Shown here piece after piece: positions 9,850 to 18,541 of a stretch of 32,966 bases of DNA. The position numbers and the translations under genes are program-made. The stretch's first letter is position 1. Each line of letters begins with the position of its first letter. The notes beneath the pieces were generated by a model. The model saw nothing but the letters and a program-made list of their open reading frames with translations. It ran no database searches and was not told the DNA's origin. Origin of the DNA: an uncultured Erwinia sp. (GTDB lineage: Bacteria > Pseudomonadota > Gammaproteobacteria > Enterobacterales > Enterobacteriaceae). The DNA is taken from contig CAJYIY010000056.1 in assembly GCA_913775305.1 (NCBI GenBank), positions 1-32,966 on the forward strand, read 5' to 3'.

Positions 9850-10160
9850 AAGCTTAATGTTTCCGTAGCGTTTATAACTGCAAAAATTGGTCTCATCATA
9901 TCAGAGGCCCCAGGCTTCACCTAGCTCGCGGCAGGAGGAAAATGTCGATCGCCAGCAAAAAAATACGCTTTATCCTGGCTTTTATCCGGCATTTTTTCTT
10001 TTTTCCCGCTTAAATCGCACGCGGGTCTGTGCCAGAGGCTATTTTCGTCGTTAAGTTAATTTAAGTCATTTTACTGCCTAAATTTTTTCTTGTCCTGAGG
10101 TGGATTACAGCGGCATTTGGTTTACACTGCCGAATCAACGCTTACCACACGGATAGACTT
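9850..10160. other. fadR-dsbB intergenic region lacking nhaB
   Basis: This 311-bp stretch occupies the place of the nhaB Na+/H+ antiporter gene in E. coli. No frame encodes any recognisable NhaB fragment. It holds the fadR promoter region on the left, a 23-codon ORF with a perfect Shine-Dalgarno at 9942-10013, and AT-rich DNA up to dsbB. Confidence 0.6.
9942..10013 (+). CDS. Candidate 23-residue basic, hydrophobic peptide
   Basis: ATG to TAA encodes 23 residues. A perfect AGGAGG (9933-9938) lies 3 nt before the ATG, which is rather close. The peptide begins MSIASKKIRF, continues as a hydrophobic stretch interrupted by Arg-His, and ends in four Phe, Pro and Ala. That composition fits a small membrane-associated peptide. 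I recognise no homologue, it does not resemble the NhaB N-terminus, and so short an ORF could arise by chance. Confidence 0.3.
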   Translation: MSIASKKIRFILAFIRHFFFFPA

Positions 10161-10691
10161 ATGTTGAGATACCTGAATCGCTGTTCTTACGGTCGGGGGG
10201 CCTGGCTGTTAATGGCGTTTACGGCTTTAGCCCTCGAATTGACGGCGCTCTATTTTCAGCACGTGATGTTGCTTAAACCCTGCGTCATGTGCATTTACGA
10301 ACGCTGCGCGCTGTTTGGCATTATGGGTGCCGGGATTGTTGGCGCTGTCGCACCGAAAACGCCGCTACGCTGGGCTGCTGTGTTGATCTGGCTGTACAGT
10401 GCATGGGAAGGGGTACGACTCGCCTGGGAGCATACCCAGCTTCAGCTGCATCCGTCACCGTTTGTGACCTGCGACTTTGCAGCCCGCTTCCCGTCCTGGC
10501 TGCCGCTGGACAAATGGCTGCCGTCAGTCTTTGTGGCCAGCGGCGACTGCGCTGAACGTTCATGGACACTGCTGAATATGAGTATGCCGCAGTGGCTGCT
10601 GGGGATTTTTGCCGCCTACCTGCTGGTGGCCGTGCTGGTGCTGATTGCCCAGGCGTTCAAACCTAAAAAACGCGATTTGTTCTCGCGATAA
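10161..10691 (+). CDS. dsbB: DsbB, quinone-dependent disulfide oxidoreductase
   Basis: An inner-membrane protein that reoxidises periplasmic DsbA and passes electrons to ubiquinone or menaquinone. It is 176 aa, identical in length to E. coli DsbB, with four transmembrane helices. Both catalytic pairs are present: C41-C44 in the CVMC of the first periplasmic loop, and C104/C130 in the second. R48, which interacts with quinone in E. coli, is conserved. Monocistronic, with a terminator directly after the stop. Confidence 0.97.
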   Translation: MLRYLNRCSYGRGAWLLMAFTALALELTALYFQHVMLLKPCVMCIYERCALFGIMGAGIVGAVAPKTPLRWAAVLIWLYSAWEGVRLAWEHTQLQLHPSPFVTCDFAARFPSWLPLDKWLPSVFVASGDCAERSWTLLNMSMPQWLLGIFAAYLLVAVLVLIAQAFKPKKRDLFSR

Positions 10692-10724
10692 ACAACAAGG
10701 CCAGCAAATTGCTGGCCTTGTTGT
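10692..10724. terminator. Bidirectional terminator, dsbB / ycgN
   Basis: A perfect 16-bp inverted repeat (10692-10707 and 10709-10724), with core AAGGCCAGCAA, begins at the nucleotide after the dsbB stop. The convergent ycgN ends 22 bp further on. T-rich flanks are short and broken by G. Confidence 0.78.
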
Positions 10725-10745
10725 CTTCCTGCGACGCACTGACGG

Positions 10746-11195
10746 TCAGTTACCGCGTCCGCGTGGACGATTAATGATGTGATCTTCCCAGTCCACCACT
10801 TCACTTTCAGGCACGGCAATATGACGCACTGAGATCCTTGCCGCATGCATTGCCGCACGAGAACCACTGCGTAACGGATGCCAGATCGGCAGCGTTTTGC
10901 CTTCTGCCAGCAGGCGATAGGCACAGCTGGCTGGAAGCCAGGAGAAGGTCGGCAGATTGTCGCGCGTCAGCTTAATGCAGTCCTCTTCCAGCTCAAATCG
11001 GCGTTCATAATTGCGGCACTGACAGGTTTTAATGTTGAGTTGGTTACAGGCAACATTGGTAAAGTAAATCTCATCCGTGTCGGCATCCTGCAGCTTATTC
11101 AGGCAGCACTGACCACAGCCATCGCACAGGGATTCCCATTCTTCATCGCTCATCTGTTCCAGCGTTTTTTGCTGCCAGAAAGGGTTCTCAGTCAT
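10746..11195 (-). CDS. ycgN: YcgN, UPF0260 cysteine-cluster protein
   Basis: A 149-aa cytoplasmic protein of the YkgJ/UPF0260 family, close to E. coli YcgN (153 aa). The N-terminal [10 protein letters not shown] and later cysteines ([19 protein letters not shown]) form the conserved cluster, thought to bind zinc or an Fe-S centre. No activity is established. The start is taken at MTENPFWQQ (11195), where family similarity begins; the 20 codons upstream do not match. It lies 63 nt after ycgM on the same strand. Confidence 0.9.
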   Translation of the reverse strand: MTENPFWQQKTLEQMSDEEWESLCDGCGQCCLNKLQDADTDEIYFTNVACNQLNIKTCQCRNYERRFELEEDCIKLTRDNLPTFSWLPASCAYRLLAEGKTLPIWHPLRSGSRAAMHAARISVRHIAVPESEVVDWEDHIINRPRGRGN

Positions 11196-11258
11196 GTCGG
11201 GGTCCGGTAAAAGTAAAAACCCGCACCTTATAAAGGGTTTGGGCTGAGTATGCAAGTT

Positions 11259-11912
11259 TTACAGAACCCGGGTTGCAATGCCGTAGCCACCAAATGACAG
11301 TTCCAGCCGATCCCCTGAGAGCATTGGCCCGACGCCTTCAGGCGTACCGGTCAGAATAACATCGCCCGCACGCAGGGTGAAAAATTGACTCATATAGGCA
11401 ATCAGCGGCAGGATGGGGTGGATCATATCAGCGGTTGTACCATGCTGGCGAACTTCGCCATTAACAACCAGCTTCAGCTCAACGTTCTGCGGGTCGAACC
11501 GATCGGGCGGAATAAAACCCGAAATCGGACAGGCGTTATCAAATCCTTTTGCTTTCTCCCACGGCTGGCCAGCCTTCTTACAGCCGGCCTGCACGTCGCG
11601 CAGGGTTAAATCGAGCGCAACGCCGTAACCGGCAATTGCCTGAGCAACGTGCGCTTCACTGGCGTGTTTTAACGTCGCGCCAATCAGTACCGCCAGTTCC
11701 ACTTCATGATGCACGGCACCCAGCCCTTGCGGAATGGACAGCGGCTGACGGATATCACAGAGCGCGGTTTCCGGTTTAATAAACAGTACGGGTTCGGTCG
11801 GGGTTGCGCTTCCCATCTCTTTAATGTGTTTGGCGTAGTTACTGCCAACACAAACCACTTTATTGACCGGAAAATCTAACAATGCGCCCTGCCAGTTATG
11901 GTGCTGATACAT
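11259..11912 (-). CDS. ycgM: YcgM, fumarylacetoacetate hydrolase-family protein
   Basis: A 217-aa protein of the FAH superfamily (E. coli YcgM is 219 aa). It has the family's metal-site region HHEVELAVLIG and the DLTLRDVQ and ILTGTPEGVGP blocks. Members hydrolyse or decarboxylate beta-diketo acids; FAHD1-like proteins act on oxaloacetate or acylpyruvates. The substrate here is not certain. The ATG at 11912 has AGGGG upstream. It is second-to-last of the minus-strand run ycgL, transglycosylase, ycgM, ycgN. Confidence 0.93.
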   Translation of the reverse strand: MYQHHNWQGALLDFPVNKVVCVGSNYAKHIKEMGSATPTEPVLFIKPETALCDIRQPLSIPQGLGAVHHEVELAVLIGATLKHASEAHVAQAIAGYGVALDLTLRDVQAGCKKAGQPWEKAKGFDNACPISGFIPPDRFDPQNVELKLVVNGEVRQHGTTADMIHPILPLIAYMSQFFTLRAGDVILTGTPEGVGPMLSGDRLELSFGGYGIATRVL

Positions 11913-11969
11913 GTTTTTCCCCTGCTGAGTTCCACGGCAACTCCGACTACAGCTCGGAATCGCCCCATT

Positions 11970-13007
11970 TTACCGTGCGACAGCATCGGCCATCATGCCG
12001 ATACTGATGGCGAAATAATAAGATCGATTCCAGTGCATTAGCGTGCGGAAGTTGTCATAAACCATAAATGAACGTCCGTTACCCTCCTCTGGCGTGACGA
12101 TCCATGCCCGATCCGGTACATCTCCCTGCGGTGCAGCGTTGACAACAACGCCAAGCTGCTGCCACGCCATGGGCGTTTTCGCCTGCGCAGTTTTCAGGCC
12201 GCTGAGACTGGCATCAAAGCCTGGCGGCAGACTGACCTCCGTTCCCCATCCCTGCCCGGCTTTCCACCCCTCTTTCTGCAGATAGTTAGCTACAGAGGCG
12301 AACACGTCATCGACATTATTCCAGATATCAATTTTTCCGTCGCCGTCGCCGTCTTTGCCGTAGTTCAGAAACGAACTGGGCATAAACTGGCTCTGCCCCA
12401 TCGCTCCGGCCCAGGATCCTTTCAACGCATCCGCCGCCAGGCCCTGCTGCTGAATGATGCGCAACGCGGCCATCAGCTCTTTGGTGAAGAACGCTTCACG
12501 ACGTCCCTCAAAGGCCAGCGTTGCCAGCGCGGAAATCACTTCTTCTTTCCCCTGGATGGTGCCGAACTGGCTCTCCATCGCCCACAGCGCGATGATAAAC
12601 GCAGGCGACACGCCGGATGCGGCCGCGACGCTATCAAGCTGCGCGCGGTACTGGCTGAGTTTGTCCCGCGCCTTCTCGATTTTACCGGAGGTCAGTACGC
12701 GACTGAGATAGTCATTGAGGGTAATGTTGTTTTCGAGCTGTCCGCGATCGGATTTTATCACCCGATCAACAAAATGAATGCCGGTAAAGGCCGTATCTAT
12801 GGTCGCCTGATGAAAACCCTGCTGGCGGGCGGTGGCTTTCAGCTGCTCCACCCAGGCGGGGAACTGTGCGGGGTCGCGCCCCTGCTGTGACAACATTGTG
12901 CTGGCCGGGGAAGGCGATGCCACGGGCGGGATGGCAGCGTGCGTTAAACTGATGCAGCCTGAAATCGACAGCACAGATAACAGCGTGGTCAGACGTGGCA
13001 ATTTCAT
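11970..13007 (-). CDS. MltB-family lytic murein transglycosylase (lipoprotein)
   Basis: A 345-aa GH103-type lytic transglycosylase that would cleave MurNAc-GlcNAc bonds in peptidoglycan, forming 1,6-anhydroMurNAc. A signal peptide ends in the lipobox ISGC (C18), so the protein is probably an outer-membrane lipoprotein. The catalytic glutamate is E145 in ALWAMESQFG. GAMGQSQFMPSSF is the substrate-cleft motif. The Asp-rich GKDGDGDGKIDIW matches the EF-hand-like calcium site of E. coli Slt35/MltB. A C-terminal peptidoglycan-binding-like part follows. The ATG at 13007 has AAAGGAT upstream. E. coli K-12 has no such gene between ycgM and ycgL; this is a paralogue of mltB, not mltB itself. Confidence 0.88.
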   Translation of the reverse strand: MKLPRLTTLLSVLSISGCISLTHAAIPPVASPSPASTMLSQQGRDPAQFPAWVEQLKATARQQGFHQATIDTAFTGIHFVDRVIKSDRGQLENNITLNDYLSRVLTSGKIEKARDKLSQYRAQLDSVAAASGVSPAFIIALWAMESQFGTIQGKEEVISALATLAFEGRREAFFTKELMAALRIIQQQGLAADALKGSWAGAMGQSQFMPSSFLNYGKDGDGDGKIDIWNNVDDVFASVANYLQKEGWKAGQGWGTEVSLPPGFDASLSGLKTAQAKTPMAWQQLGVVVNAAPQGDVPDRAWIVTPEEGNGRSFMVYDNFRTLMHWNRSYYFAISIGMMADAVAR

Positions 13008-13090
13008 GCAGGCATCCTTTAATCACTTCTCCCGCGCCGGATTTAAATGCTCAATGCGGCGCGGAAGATATATTTACAGACGATTCCTGG

Positions 13091-13366
13091 TTAAGCTTTT
13101 TTATGGTTTTCCAGATGCATCTTCAACAAACTTTCCGGCGGCGGAGGCATTTGTAAATAAAAGCCTTCATCACGTAATGACGCTTTCACTTTTTCAATAT
13201 CTGCCCCCACCAGCTTCTTACTGCCGTCCAGCGGCAGCAGCATCGACAGCTGCGGTTTGCCGAAGCCGTTCATCAACGCCTCGGGGACCCGTGAGAAATC
13301 GTCTTTTTTTTCGACATAAAGATAAGTCTGGTCGCGTTTAGTACTTCGATAGATCACACAAAACAT
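13091..13366 (-). CDS. ycgL: YcgL domain protein
   Basis: A 91-aa protein of the small YcgL family, nearly identical in its first 80 residues to E. coli YcgL ([22 protein letters not shown], then a PPPPESLLK segment). The fold is known for the family but the function is not. The E. coli protein has a slightly longer C-terminal tail. It is divergent from minC, as in E. coli, and heads the minus-strand run with the transglycosylase and ycgM-ycgN. Confidence 0.93.
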   Translation of the reverse strand: MFCVIYRSTKRDQTYLYVEKKDDFSRVPEALMNGFGKPQLSMLLPLDGSKKLVGADIEKVKASLRDEGFYLQMPPPPESLLKMHLENHKKA

Positions 13367-13524
13367 ATTTATTACTCGAATTAACCTGGAAGGTGGCTTG
13401 CCTGGATATTACAGTAACTATAACATGCTTGCAGAACTTCGGAATATTGTCCTGCTTTGATTAACCCGCACAGTGTGCAGCTTATTTCAGACAGGATGAT
13501 AAATAACAGGACTGAACGGGACAG

Positions 13525-14238
13525 ATGCCACAATCGCCAATTGAGTTAAAGGGCAGCAGTTTTACACTTTCTGTTCTACATTTGCACCATACCGACCCTG
13601 CCACCGTCCGAAAGGCGCTGGCGGAGAAGGTCAGCCAGGCGCCGGCCTTTTTAAGAAATGCGCCCGTCGTTGTGAATGTTTCAACCCTAACCCGCGATGT
13701 TAACTGGCGGCAGATGCAGCAGGCGATCGTCGCGTCAGGCCTGCATATTGTCGGCGTCAGCGGCTGCAAAGACGAACAGTTAAAGCGCACAATCTCACGT
13801 TCAGGGCTGCCGTTACTCACCGAAGGGAAAGAAAAAAAACCCGCGGACGACAGGCAACCTGAAACGCCGGTTTTAACACCTGCCGTCCCTGCGGCTGAAC
13901 CCTCGATCGAGAAAACCCGGGTGATTTCAACTCCCGTGCGTTCCGGGCAACAAATCTATGCCAAAAACTGCGATCTGATCGTCACAAGCCATGTCAGTGC
14001 GGGTGCCGAACTGATTGCGGATGGCAACATTCATATTTACGGCGTGATGCGCGGCCGTGCCCTCGCCGGTGCGGGCGGCGATCAAAGCAGCCAGATTTTT
14101 TGCACTAATTTATCAGCGGAGCTGGTTTCCATAGGCGGCGTTTACTGGATTATGGACCAGATCCCCAACGAGTTCTTCGGAAAAGCATCACGTCTTTGTC
14201 TTAAAGACGGTGAGCTGACTATCCAGACATTAAACTGA
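13525..14238 (+). CDS. minC: MinC, septum-site inhibitor of FtsZ
   Basis: A 237-aa inhibitor of Z-ring assembly (E. coli 231). The N-terminal FtsZ-antagonising domain covers about residues 1-100, ending in [13 protein letters not shown] Pro/Ala-rich linker (about 105-140) is slightly longer than in E. coli and accounts for the extra length. The C-terminal beta-helix dimerises and binds MinD ([31 protein letters not shown]). First gene of minCDE, 41 nt before minD. Confidence 0.97.
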   Translation: MPQSPIELKGSSFTLSVLHLHHTDPATVRKALAEKVSQAPAFLRNAPVVVNVSTLTRDVNWRQMQQAIVASGLHIVGVSGCKDEQLKRTISRSGLPLLTEGKEKKPADDRQPETPVLTPAVPAAEPSIEKTRVISTPVRSGQQIYAKNCDLIVTSHVSAGAELIADGNIHIYGVMRGRALAGAGGDQSSQIFCTNLSAELVSIGGVYWIMDQIPNEFFGKASRLCLKDGELTIQTLN

Positions 14239-14279
14239 GCCATGCTCGCAAGCCTTTTCTTTTCTAAGGAAATTATAAT

Positions 14280-15092
14280 ATGGCACGCATAATTGTTGTT
14301 ACATCGGGTAAAGGAGGCGTTGGTAAAACCACGTCCAGCGCGGCCATCGCTACCGGTTTAGCGCAAAAAGGAAAAAAGACGGTCGTTATCGACTTTGATA
14401 TCGGCCTGCGTAACCTCGATTTGATAATGGGCTGTGAGCGCCGCGTTGTTTATGACTTCGTCAACGTGATCCAGGGCGATGCCACACTGAATCAGGCGTT
14501 AATCAAAGATAAGCGCACTGAAAATCTGTTTATCCTGCCCGCTTCACAAACCCGTGATAAAGATGCACTGACCCGCGAAGGCGTGGAAAAAGTGTTGAAC
14601 GACCTTGCCGCCATGGCGTTCGACTTTATCATTTGCGATTCACCGGCAGGTATTGAAACCGGCGCGCTGATGGCGCTCTACTTCGCCGATGAAGCGGTGA
14701 TCACGACCAACCCGGAAGTCTCTTCCGTCCGTGATTCCGACCGTATCCTCGGCATTCTGTCGTCGAAATCTCGCCGTGCAGAAAATTCACAGGATGCGAT
14801 TAAAGAGCATTTGCTGCTGACCCGTTACAACCCGGGCCGCGTTAGCCGTGGTGATATGCTGAGCATGGAAGACGTGCTGGAAATCCTGCGCATTCCACTG
14901 GTCGGCGTGATCCCTGAAGATCAGTCCGTACTCCGCGCCTCAAACCAGGGTGAGCCTGTCATCCTGGATACTGAATCCGATGCAGGCAAAGCCTATGCTG
15001 ATACCGTTGACCGCCTTCTTGGAGAAGAACGCCCCTTCCGCTTCATTGAAGAAGAGAAGAAGGGATTTCTGAAACGCCTGTTTGGGGGATAA
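14280..15092 (+). CDS. minD: MinD, ATPase of the Min oscillator
   Basis: A ParA/MinD-family ATPase of 270 aa, the E. coli length. The deviant Walker A motif is GKGGVGKTT, with signature lysine K11 and P-loop K16. ATP-bound dimers bind the membrane, recruit MinC, and are released by MinE. The C-terminal amphipathic membrane-targeting helix is intact (KKGFLKRLFGG). Its TAA is 3 nt before the minE start, indicating translational coupling. Confidence 0.98.
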   Translation: MARIIVVTSGKGGVGKTTSSAAIATGLAQKGKKTVVIDFDIGLRNLDLIMGCERRVVYDFVNVIQGDATLNQALIKDKRTENLFILPASQTRDKDALTREGVEKVLNDLAAMAFDFIICDSPAGIETGALMALYFADEAVITTNPEVSSVRDSDRILGILSSKSRRAENSQDAIKEHLLLTRYNPGRVSRGDMLSMEDVLEILRIPLVGVIPEDQSVLRASNQGEPVILDTESDAGKAYADTVDRLLGEERPFRFIEEEKKGFLKRLFGG

Positions 15093-15095
15093 ACC

Positions 15096-15365
15096 ATGGC
15101 CTTACTCGACTTCTTTTTATCCCGAAAAAAGAGCACAGCTAACATAGCCAAGGAACGGCTACAGATTATCGTGGCAGAACGCAGGAGGGGGGATTGTGAA
15201 CCCCAGTATCTGCCGCAACTGAAGAAGGATCTTCTGGAAGTCATTTGCAAATACGTCAAAATCGATCCGGAGATGCTCAGCGTCAAGCTGGATCAAAAAG
15301 AGGGTGATATTTCTATTCTTGAGTTGAATGTCACGCTGCCCGAGTCGGAAGAACCCGATAAATGA
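15096..15365 (+). CDS. minE: MinE, topological specificity factor
   Basis: An 89-aa protein (E. coli 88) that stimulates MinD ATPase and drives pole-to-pole oscillation, confining MinC inhibition to the poles. The N-terminal membrane-binding segment [12 protein letters not shown] and the anti-MinCD helix ([16 protein letters not shown]) are conserved, followed by the dimerisation domain. The operon ends at a bidirectional terminator 17 nt downstream. Confidence 0.97.
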   Translation: MALLDFFLSRKKSTANIAKERLQIIVAERRRGDCEPQYLPQLKKDLLEVICKYVKIDPEMLSVKLDQKEGDISILELNVTLPESEEPDK

Positions 15366-15382
15366 TCCCTGCCTGCTCATCA

Positions 15383-15410
15383 TTTTCCCCTGCACTGAAG
15401 CAGGGGAAAA
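15383..15410. terminator. Bidirectional terminator, minE / rnd
   Basis: TTTTCCCCTGC (15383-15393) pairs perfectly with GCAGGGGAAAA (15400-15410) around a 6-nt loop. The two genes converge here. The A/T ends lie inside the stem, so U-tracts are short on either strand. Confidence 0.72.
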
Positions 15411-15419
15411 TTGCCGGGA

Positions 15420-16541
15420 TCAGTTCGCGCTGAGGATGTCGTTAATCCCTGCCTCCAGCAGCGCCCCTCGCCAGCCATCGATCAGCTCCGGTTTACGGTC
15501 GCGCGGTTTCAACTGCCAGTACCAGCTCAACAGCTGATTGATTTGACGCCGTGAAGCCAGCAGTTCCTGGCTGACGCCATGCTGTTCCGCGCTGACTGCC
15601 ACCAGCCCCTTAATCGCTTTAAATACCGACTTGTAGCGCGGTTGGTCAATCAGATTGGCGACCGGCTCAGGCAGTTCACTTTCGTCCATCGCTTCGGCTT
15701 TGGATACCATTGCCAGCAGTGCACGTCCATGGAATCGAATCTCCTGCCCCGGTACGCCAAGGTGCTCAAGCTCGCCCAGCGACCCCGGCAGATAGCGTGC
15801 GACCTTCCACAAGTTCTCCTCACGCACCACAAAGTTAACCGCCATATCCTTTTCGCGCGCTGTCTCAAGCCGCCAGGCGGCCATCAGACGCAGAGCAGCA
15901 AGCTGACGCGGACGCAGCTGCCACGCGTTGGTTATTTCCCGATAGGCCTCCTGCGGGTCAAGCTGCACGGTACGCCGCTGACAGAGCAGCCGACACTCAT
16001 CCAGCGCGGCAGCCATCTGGCCGGCGGTTTCCGTTTCGACCATCAGTTTGTGCGCGATCGGCAGCAGATAATAAACATCCGCAGCGGCGTACTGGCACTG
16101 TTTCTCCGTCAGCGGACGCGCCATCCAGTCGGTGCGGGATTCGCTCTTATCCAGCGCGATGCCGGTAAAGGATTCAACGATGGTGGCAAAACCACAGGAA
16201 AGGGGTCGTCCGGAAAATGCTGCAAGGATTTGCGTATCGATCATCGGGTCAGGCAGCACGCCAAATTCGTGCAGGAACACCTCCAAATCTTCGCTGCCAG
16301 CGTGCAGAAATTTGATAATTTCTCGATCCTGTAACAGTGCGCGGAATGGTTCCCAGTCGCCGATCGTCAGTGGGTCGATCAGCGAAATCGTCTCACCGTC
16401 GAAAAGCTGGATCAAACCCAGGCGCGGATAGTAGGTACGCGTGCGGACAAACTCGGTATCCAGCGCCAGGGCGGAAACCTGACGGGCGCGCTGACAAACC
16501 TCAGCCAGCGCTTCATTGGTGGTGATCATGGTGTAATTCAA
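15420..16541 (-). CDS. rnd: Rnd, ribonuclease D
   Basis: A 3'-to-5' exoribonuclease that trims tRNA precursors and other small RNAs. It is 373 aa (E. coli 375). The DEDDy catalytic set is present: D28/E30 in ALDTEFV, an Asp in HAGSEDLEVF, and Tyr/Asp in the YAAADVYYL motif. Two HRDC-type helical domains follow. The start is a TTG at 16541, as in E. coli, whose rnd also uses UUG; the next ATG is at 16529. The E. coli leader needs a run of eight U for UUG translation; I see no such run here. The leader can instead form competing hairpins (16559-16588). It lies downstream of fadD on the same strand. Confidence 0.95.
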   Translation of the reverse strand: MNYTMITTNEALAEVCQRARQVSALALDTEFVRTRTYYPRLGLIQLFDGETISLIDPLTIGDWEPFRALLQDREIIKFLHAGSEDLEVFLHEFGVLPDPMIDTQILAAFSGRPLSCGFATIVESFTGIALDKSESRTDWMARPLTEKQCQYAAADVYYLLPIAHKLMVETETAGQMAAALDECRLLCQRRTVQLDPQEAYREITNAWQLRPRQLAALRLMAAWRLETAREKDMAVNFVVREENLWKVARYLPGSLGELEHLGVPGQEIRFHGRALLAMVSKAEAMDESELPEPVANLIDQPRYKSVFKAIKGLVAVSAEQHGVSQELLASRRQINQLLSWYWQLKPRDRKPELIDGWRGALLEAGINDILSAN

Positions 16542-16558
16542 AATAACAGTCTCTTATC

Positions 16559-16588
16559 GCAGGCACTTTACGGCCTGCCTCTGCAGGC
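16559..16588 (-). promoter_or_regulatory. Alternative hairpins in the rnd leader
   Basis: On the plus strand, GCAGGC (16559-16564), GCCTGC (16573-16578) and GCAGGC (16583-16588) occur in succession. The middle copy can pair perfectly with either neighbour, through an 8-nt or a 4-nt loop, but not both. In the rnd message the hairpin nearest the gene would end 17 nt before the UUG, beside the presumed ribosome site (AAGAGA). This geometry could modulate initiation; that is inference. Confidence 0.4.
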
Positions 16589-16592
16589 GTTA

Positions 16593-16622
16593 GAAATAAT
16601 AATGCCGGGGACATCCCGGCAT
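16593..16622 (-). terminator. Candidate terminator downstream of fadD
   Basis: ATGCCGGG (16602-16609) pairs with CCCGGCAT (16615-16622) around a 5-nt loop. On the minus strand it is followed by TATTATTTC, a T-rich but interrupted tract. It would end or attenuate fadD transcription before rnd. Confidence 0.55.
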
Positions 16623-16699
16623 ATTGTTCCCCGTCGTCCCGGCCACAACGTTTGCACAGCCGGTCTGAACGGGGATGGCGATAGATCGCAGCATAAACC

Positions 16700-18388
16700 T
16701 CAGAGCGCCGGTTTTTGCGCCGCCTTAATTGCTTCATCACGCAGCTCACGACGCAGGATTTTTCCGACGTTGGTTTTCGGCAGCTCTTCGCGAAACTCAA
16801 CGATTTTCGGGACTTTATACCCCGTCAGATAGTTTTTGCAGTGCGCAATCAGCTCTTCTTTGGTCAGGGACGAATCCTTCTTCACCACGCATATCTTAAC
16901 TGATTCACCGGCCACGTCATTGGGCACGCCGATCGCAGCGGCTTCCCGCACCTTCGGATGAAGCATCAGCACATCTTCGATTTCGTTCGGATAAACATTA
17001 AAACCGGAAACCAGAATCATGTCTTTTTTGCGGTCAATAATGCGAAGAAACCCTTCGGGATCAACGGTAACAATATCGCCGCTGTGAAGCCATCCATTTT
17101 TTAAAACTTCATCCGTCGCGTCCGGGCGCTGCCAGTAACCCAGCATCACCTGTGGCCCTTTAATGCACAGCTCGCCGGGCTCTCCGGGGGCAACTTCATT
17201 CCCCTCGTCGTCAACCAGCTTAACGTCGGTCGATGGCACCGGCAGACCGATGCTGCCGTTATGGCACTGGATATCATACGGATTAACCGACACCAGCGGT
17301 GAGCACTCCGTCAGGCCATAGCCTTCCAGCAGGTAGTGGCCGGTCAGCTTTTCCCATCGCTCCGCAACAGACTTCTGCACCGCCATGCCGCCTCCCGCAG
17401 AGAGACTGAGGCTGGAGAAGTCCAGCTGGTTAAAGCCGTCATCGTTCAGCAGGGCGTTAAACAGCGTATTCACCCCGGTAATCGCGGTGAAAGGATATTT
17501 CGCCAGCTCTTTAACCATGCCCGGAATATCCCGCGGGTTAGTGATCAGCAGATTGGCGCCACCGAGATTGATAAACAGCAGGCAGTTTACCGTCAGCGCA
17601 AAAATATGGTAAAGCGGCAGCGCGGTGACCACCGTCTCCTGCCCTTCTTTCAGCAGCGAGCCGTAGGTGGCGCGAGTCTGTTCAAGGTTCGCCTGCATAT
17701 TGCGATGGGTGAGCATCGCACCTTTCGCCACGCCAGTGGTGCCACCGGTATACTGCAAAAACGCCAGGTCATCGTTAATGACGTCCGGCTTGGTATAATT
17801 CAGATTCGCCCCGCGCTGAAGGACCTGACGAAACGAAATCGCCCCCGGAAGATGGTAACGAGGTACCATCTTTTTAATGTACCTGACGACGAAATTAACC
17901 AGTGTTCCTTTAGCCGTTGACAGCTGGTCTCCCAGCTGGGTGAGGATCACCTGCTCCACCTGGGTTTTCGCCACCACCTTTTCCAGCGTGTGGGCAAAAT
18001 TAGAGACAATAACAATGGCGCGGGCACCGCTGTCATTTAACTGGTGCTCTAACTCGCGAGGGGTGTAGAGGGGGTTAACGTTGACCACCGTCATCCCGGC
18101 ACGCAGTATGCCAAACAGGGCAATCGGGTATTGCAGCAGGTTGGGCATCATCAGCGCCACGCGATCGCCTTTTTTCAGCCCCAGATCCTGTTGCAGATAG
18201 GCGGCAAACGCCCGACTGCGAATGTCGAGCTGTCGGTACGACAGGCTCTGCCCCATATTGATAAACGCGGTCTGTTCAGCGTAGCGCAGTACCGCATGTT
18301 CAAACAGATCGATAAGGGAGCGGTAACGATCCGCATTAATTTCAGCCGGAACATCGGCCGGATAGCGGTTAAGCCAGACTTTTTGCAA
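16700..18388 (-). CDS. fadD: FadD, long-chain acyl-CoA synthetase
   Basis: An AMP-forming ligase that activates fatty acids to acyl-CoA during uptake, feeding beta-oxidation and producing the ligand of FadR. It acts at the inner membrane. The P-loop motif [11 protein letters not shown] and the FACS signature (NGWLHSGDI through [21 protein letters not shown]) are intact. I choose the TTG at 18388 (562 aa; E. coli 561, also UUG-started): family similarity begins at [12 protein letters not shown] and AGGTGA lies just upstream. An in-frame ATG at 18421 would add 11 unlike residues. A FadR operator lies 68 bp upstream. Confidence 0.96.
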   Translation of the reverse strand: MQKVWLNRYPADVPAEINADRYRSLIDLFEHAVLRYAEQTAFINMGQSLSYRQLDIRSRAFAAYLQQDLGLKKGDRVALMMPNLLQYPIALFGILRAGMTVVNVNPLYTPRELEHQLNDSGARAIVIVSNFAHTLEKVVAKTQVEQVILTQLGDQLSTAKGTLVNFVVRYIKKMVPRYHLPGAISFRQVLQRGANLNYTKPDVINDDLAFLQYTGGTTGVAKGAMLTHRNMQANLEQTRATYGSLLKEGQETVVTALPLYHIFALTVNCLLFINLGGANLLITNPRDIPGMVKELAKYPFTAITGVNTLFNALLNDDGFNQLDFSSLSLSAGGGMAVQKSVAERWEKLTGHYLLEGYGLTECSPLVSVNPYDIQCHNGSIGLPVPSTDVKLVDDEGNEVAPGEPGELCIKGPQVMLGYWQRPDATDEVLKNGWLHSGDIVTVDPEGFLRIIDRKKDMILVSGFNVYPNEIEDVLMLHPKVREAAAIGVPNDVAGESVKICVVKKDSSLTKEELIAHCKNYLTGYKVPKIVEFREELPKTNVGKILRRELRDEAIKAAQKPAL

Positions 18389-18456
18389 GGAGTCACCTCG
18401 AAAATGAGTATGTGTAGTCATCGCAGCTCAGCCCCTGGTTTTATTAACATTATTTT

Positions 18457-18473
18457 AACTCAGCGTACCAGTT
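18457..18473 (-). promoter_or_regulatory. FadR operator of fadD
   Basis: On the fadD strand the site reads AACTGGTACGCTGAGTT. It matches the idealised FadR palindrome AACTGGTCTGACCAGTT at 12 of 17 positions and closely resembles the main E. coli fadD operator. It runs directly into an AT-rich TTAAAATAATG that could be the -10 region, so FadR would occlude RNA polymerase. fadR is at 9130-9849. Confidence 0.8.
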
Positions 18474-18541
18474 TGCAGCGTTCCCCGTTTTAAGGTTGCG
18501 AAGCCCATCACTAAAAATTTGTTGTAGTGGGAAATTAAGCC

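Noticed and set aside
9850..9905. FadR autoregulatory operator at fadR
   Set aside because: Only a TGGTC half-site is present (near 9888); the other half does not match.
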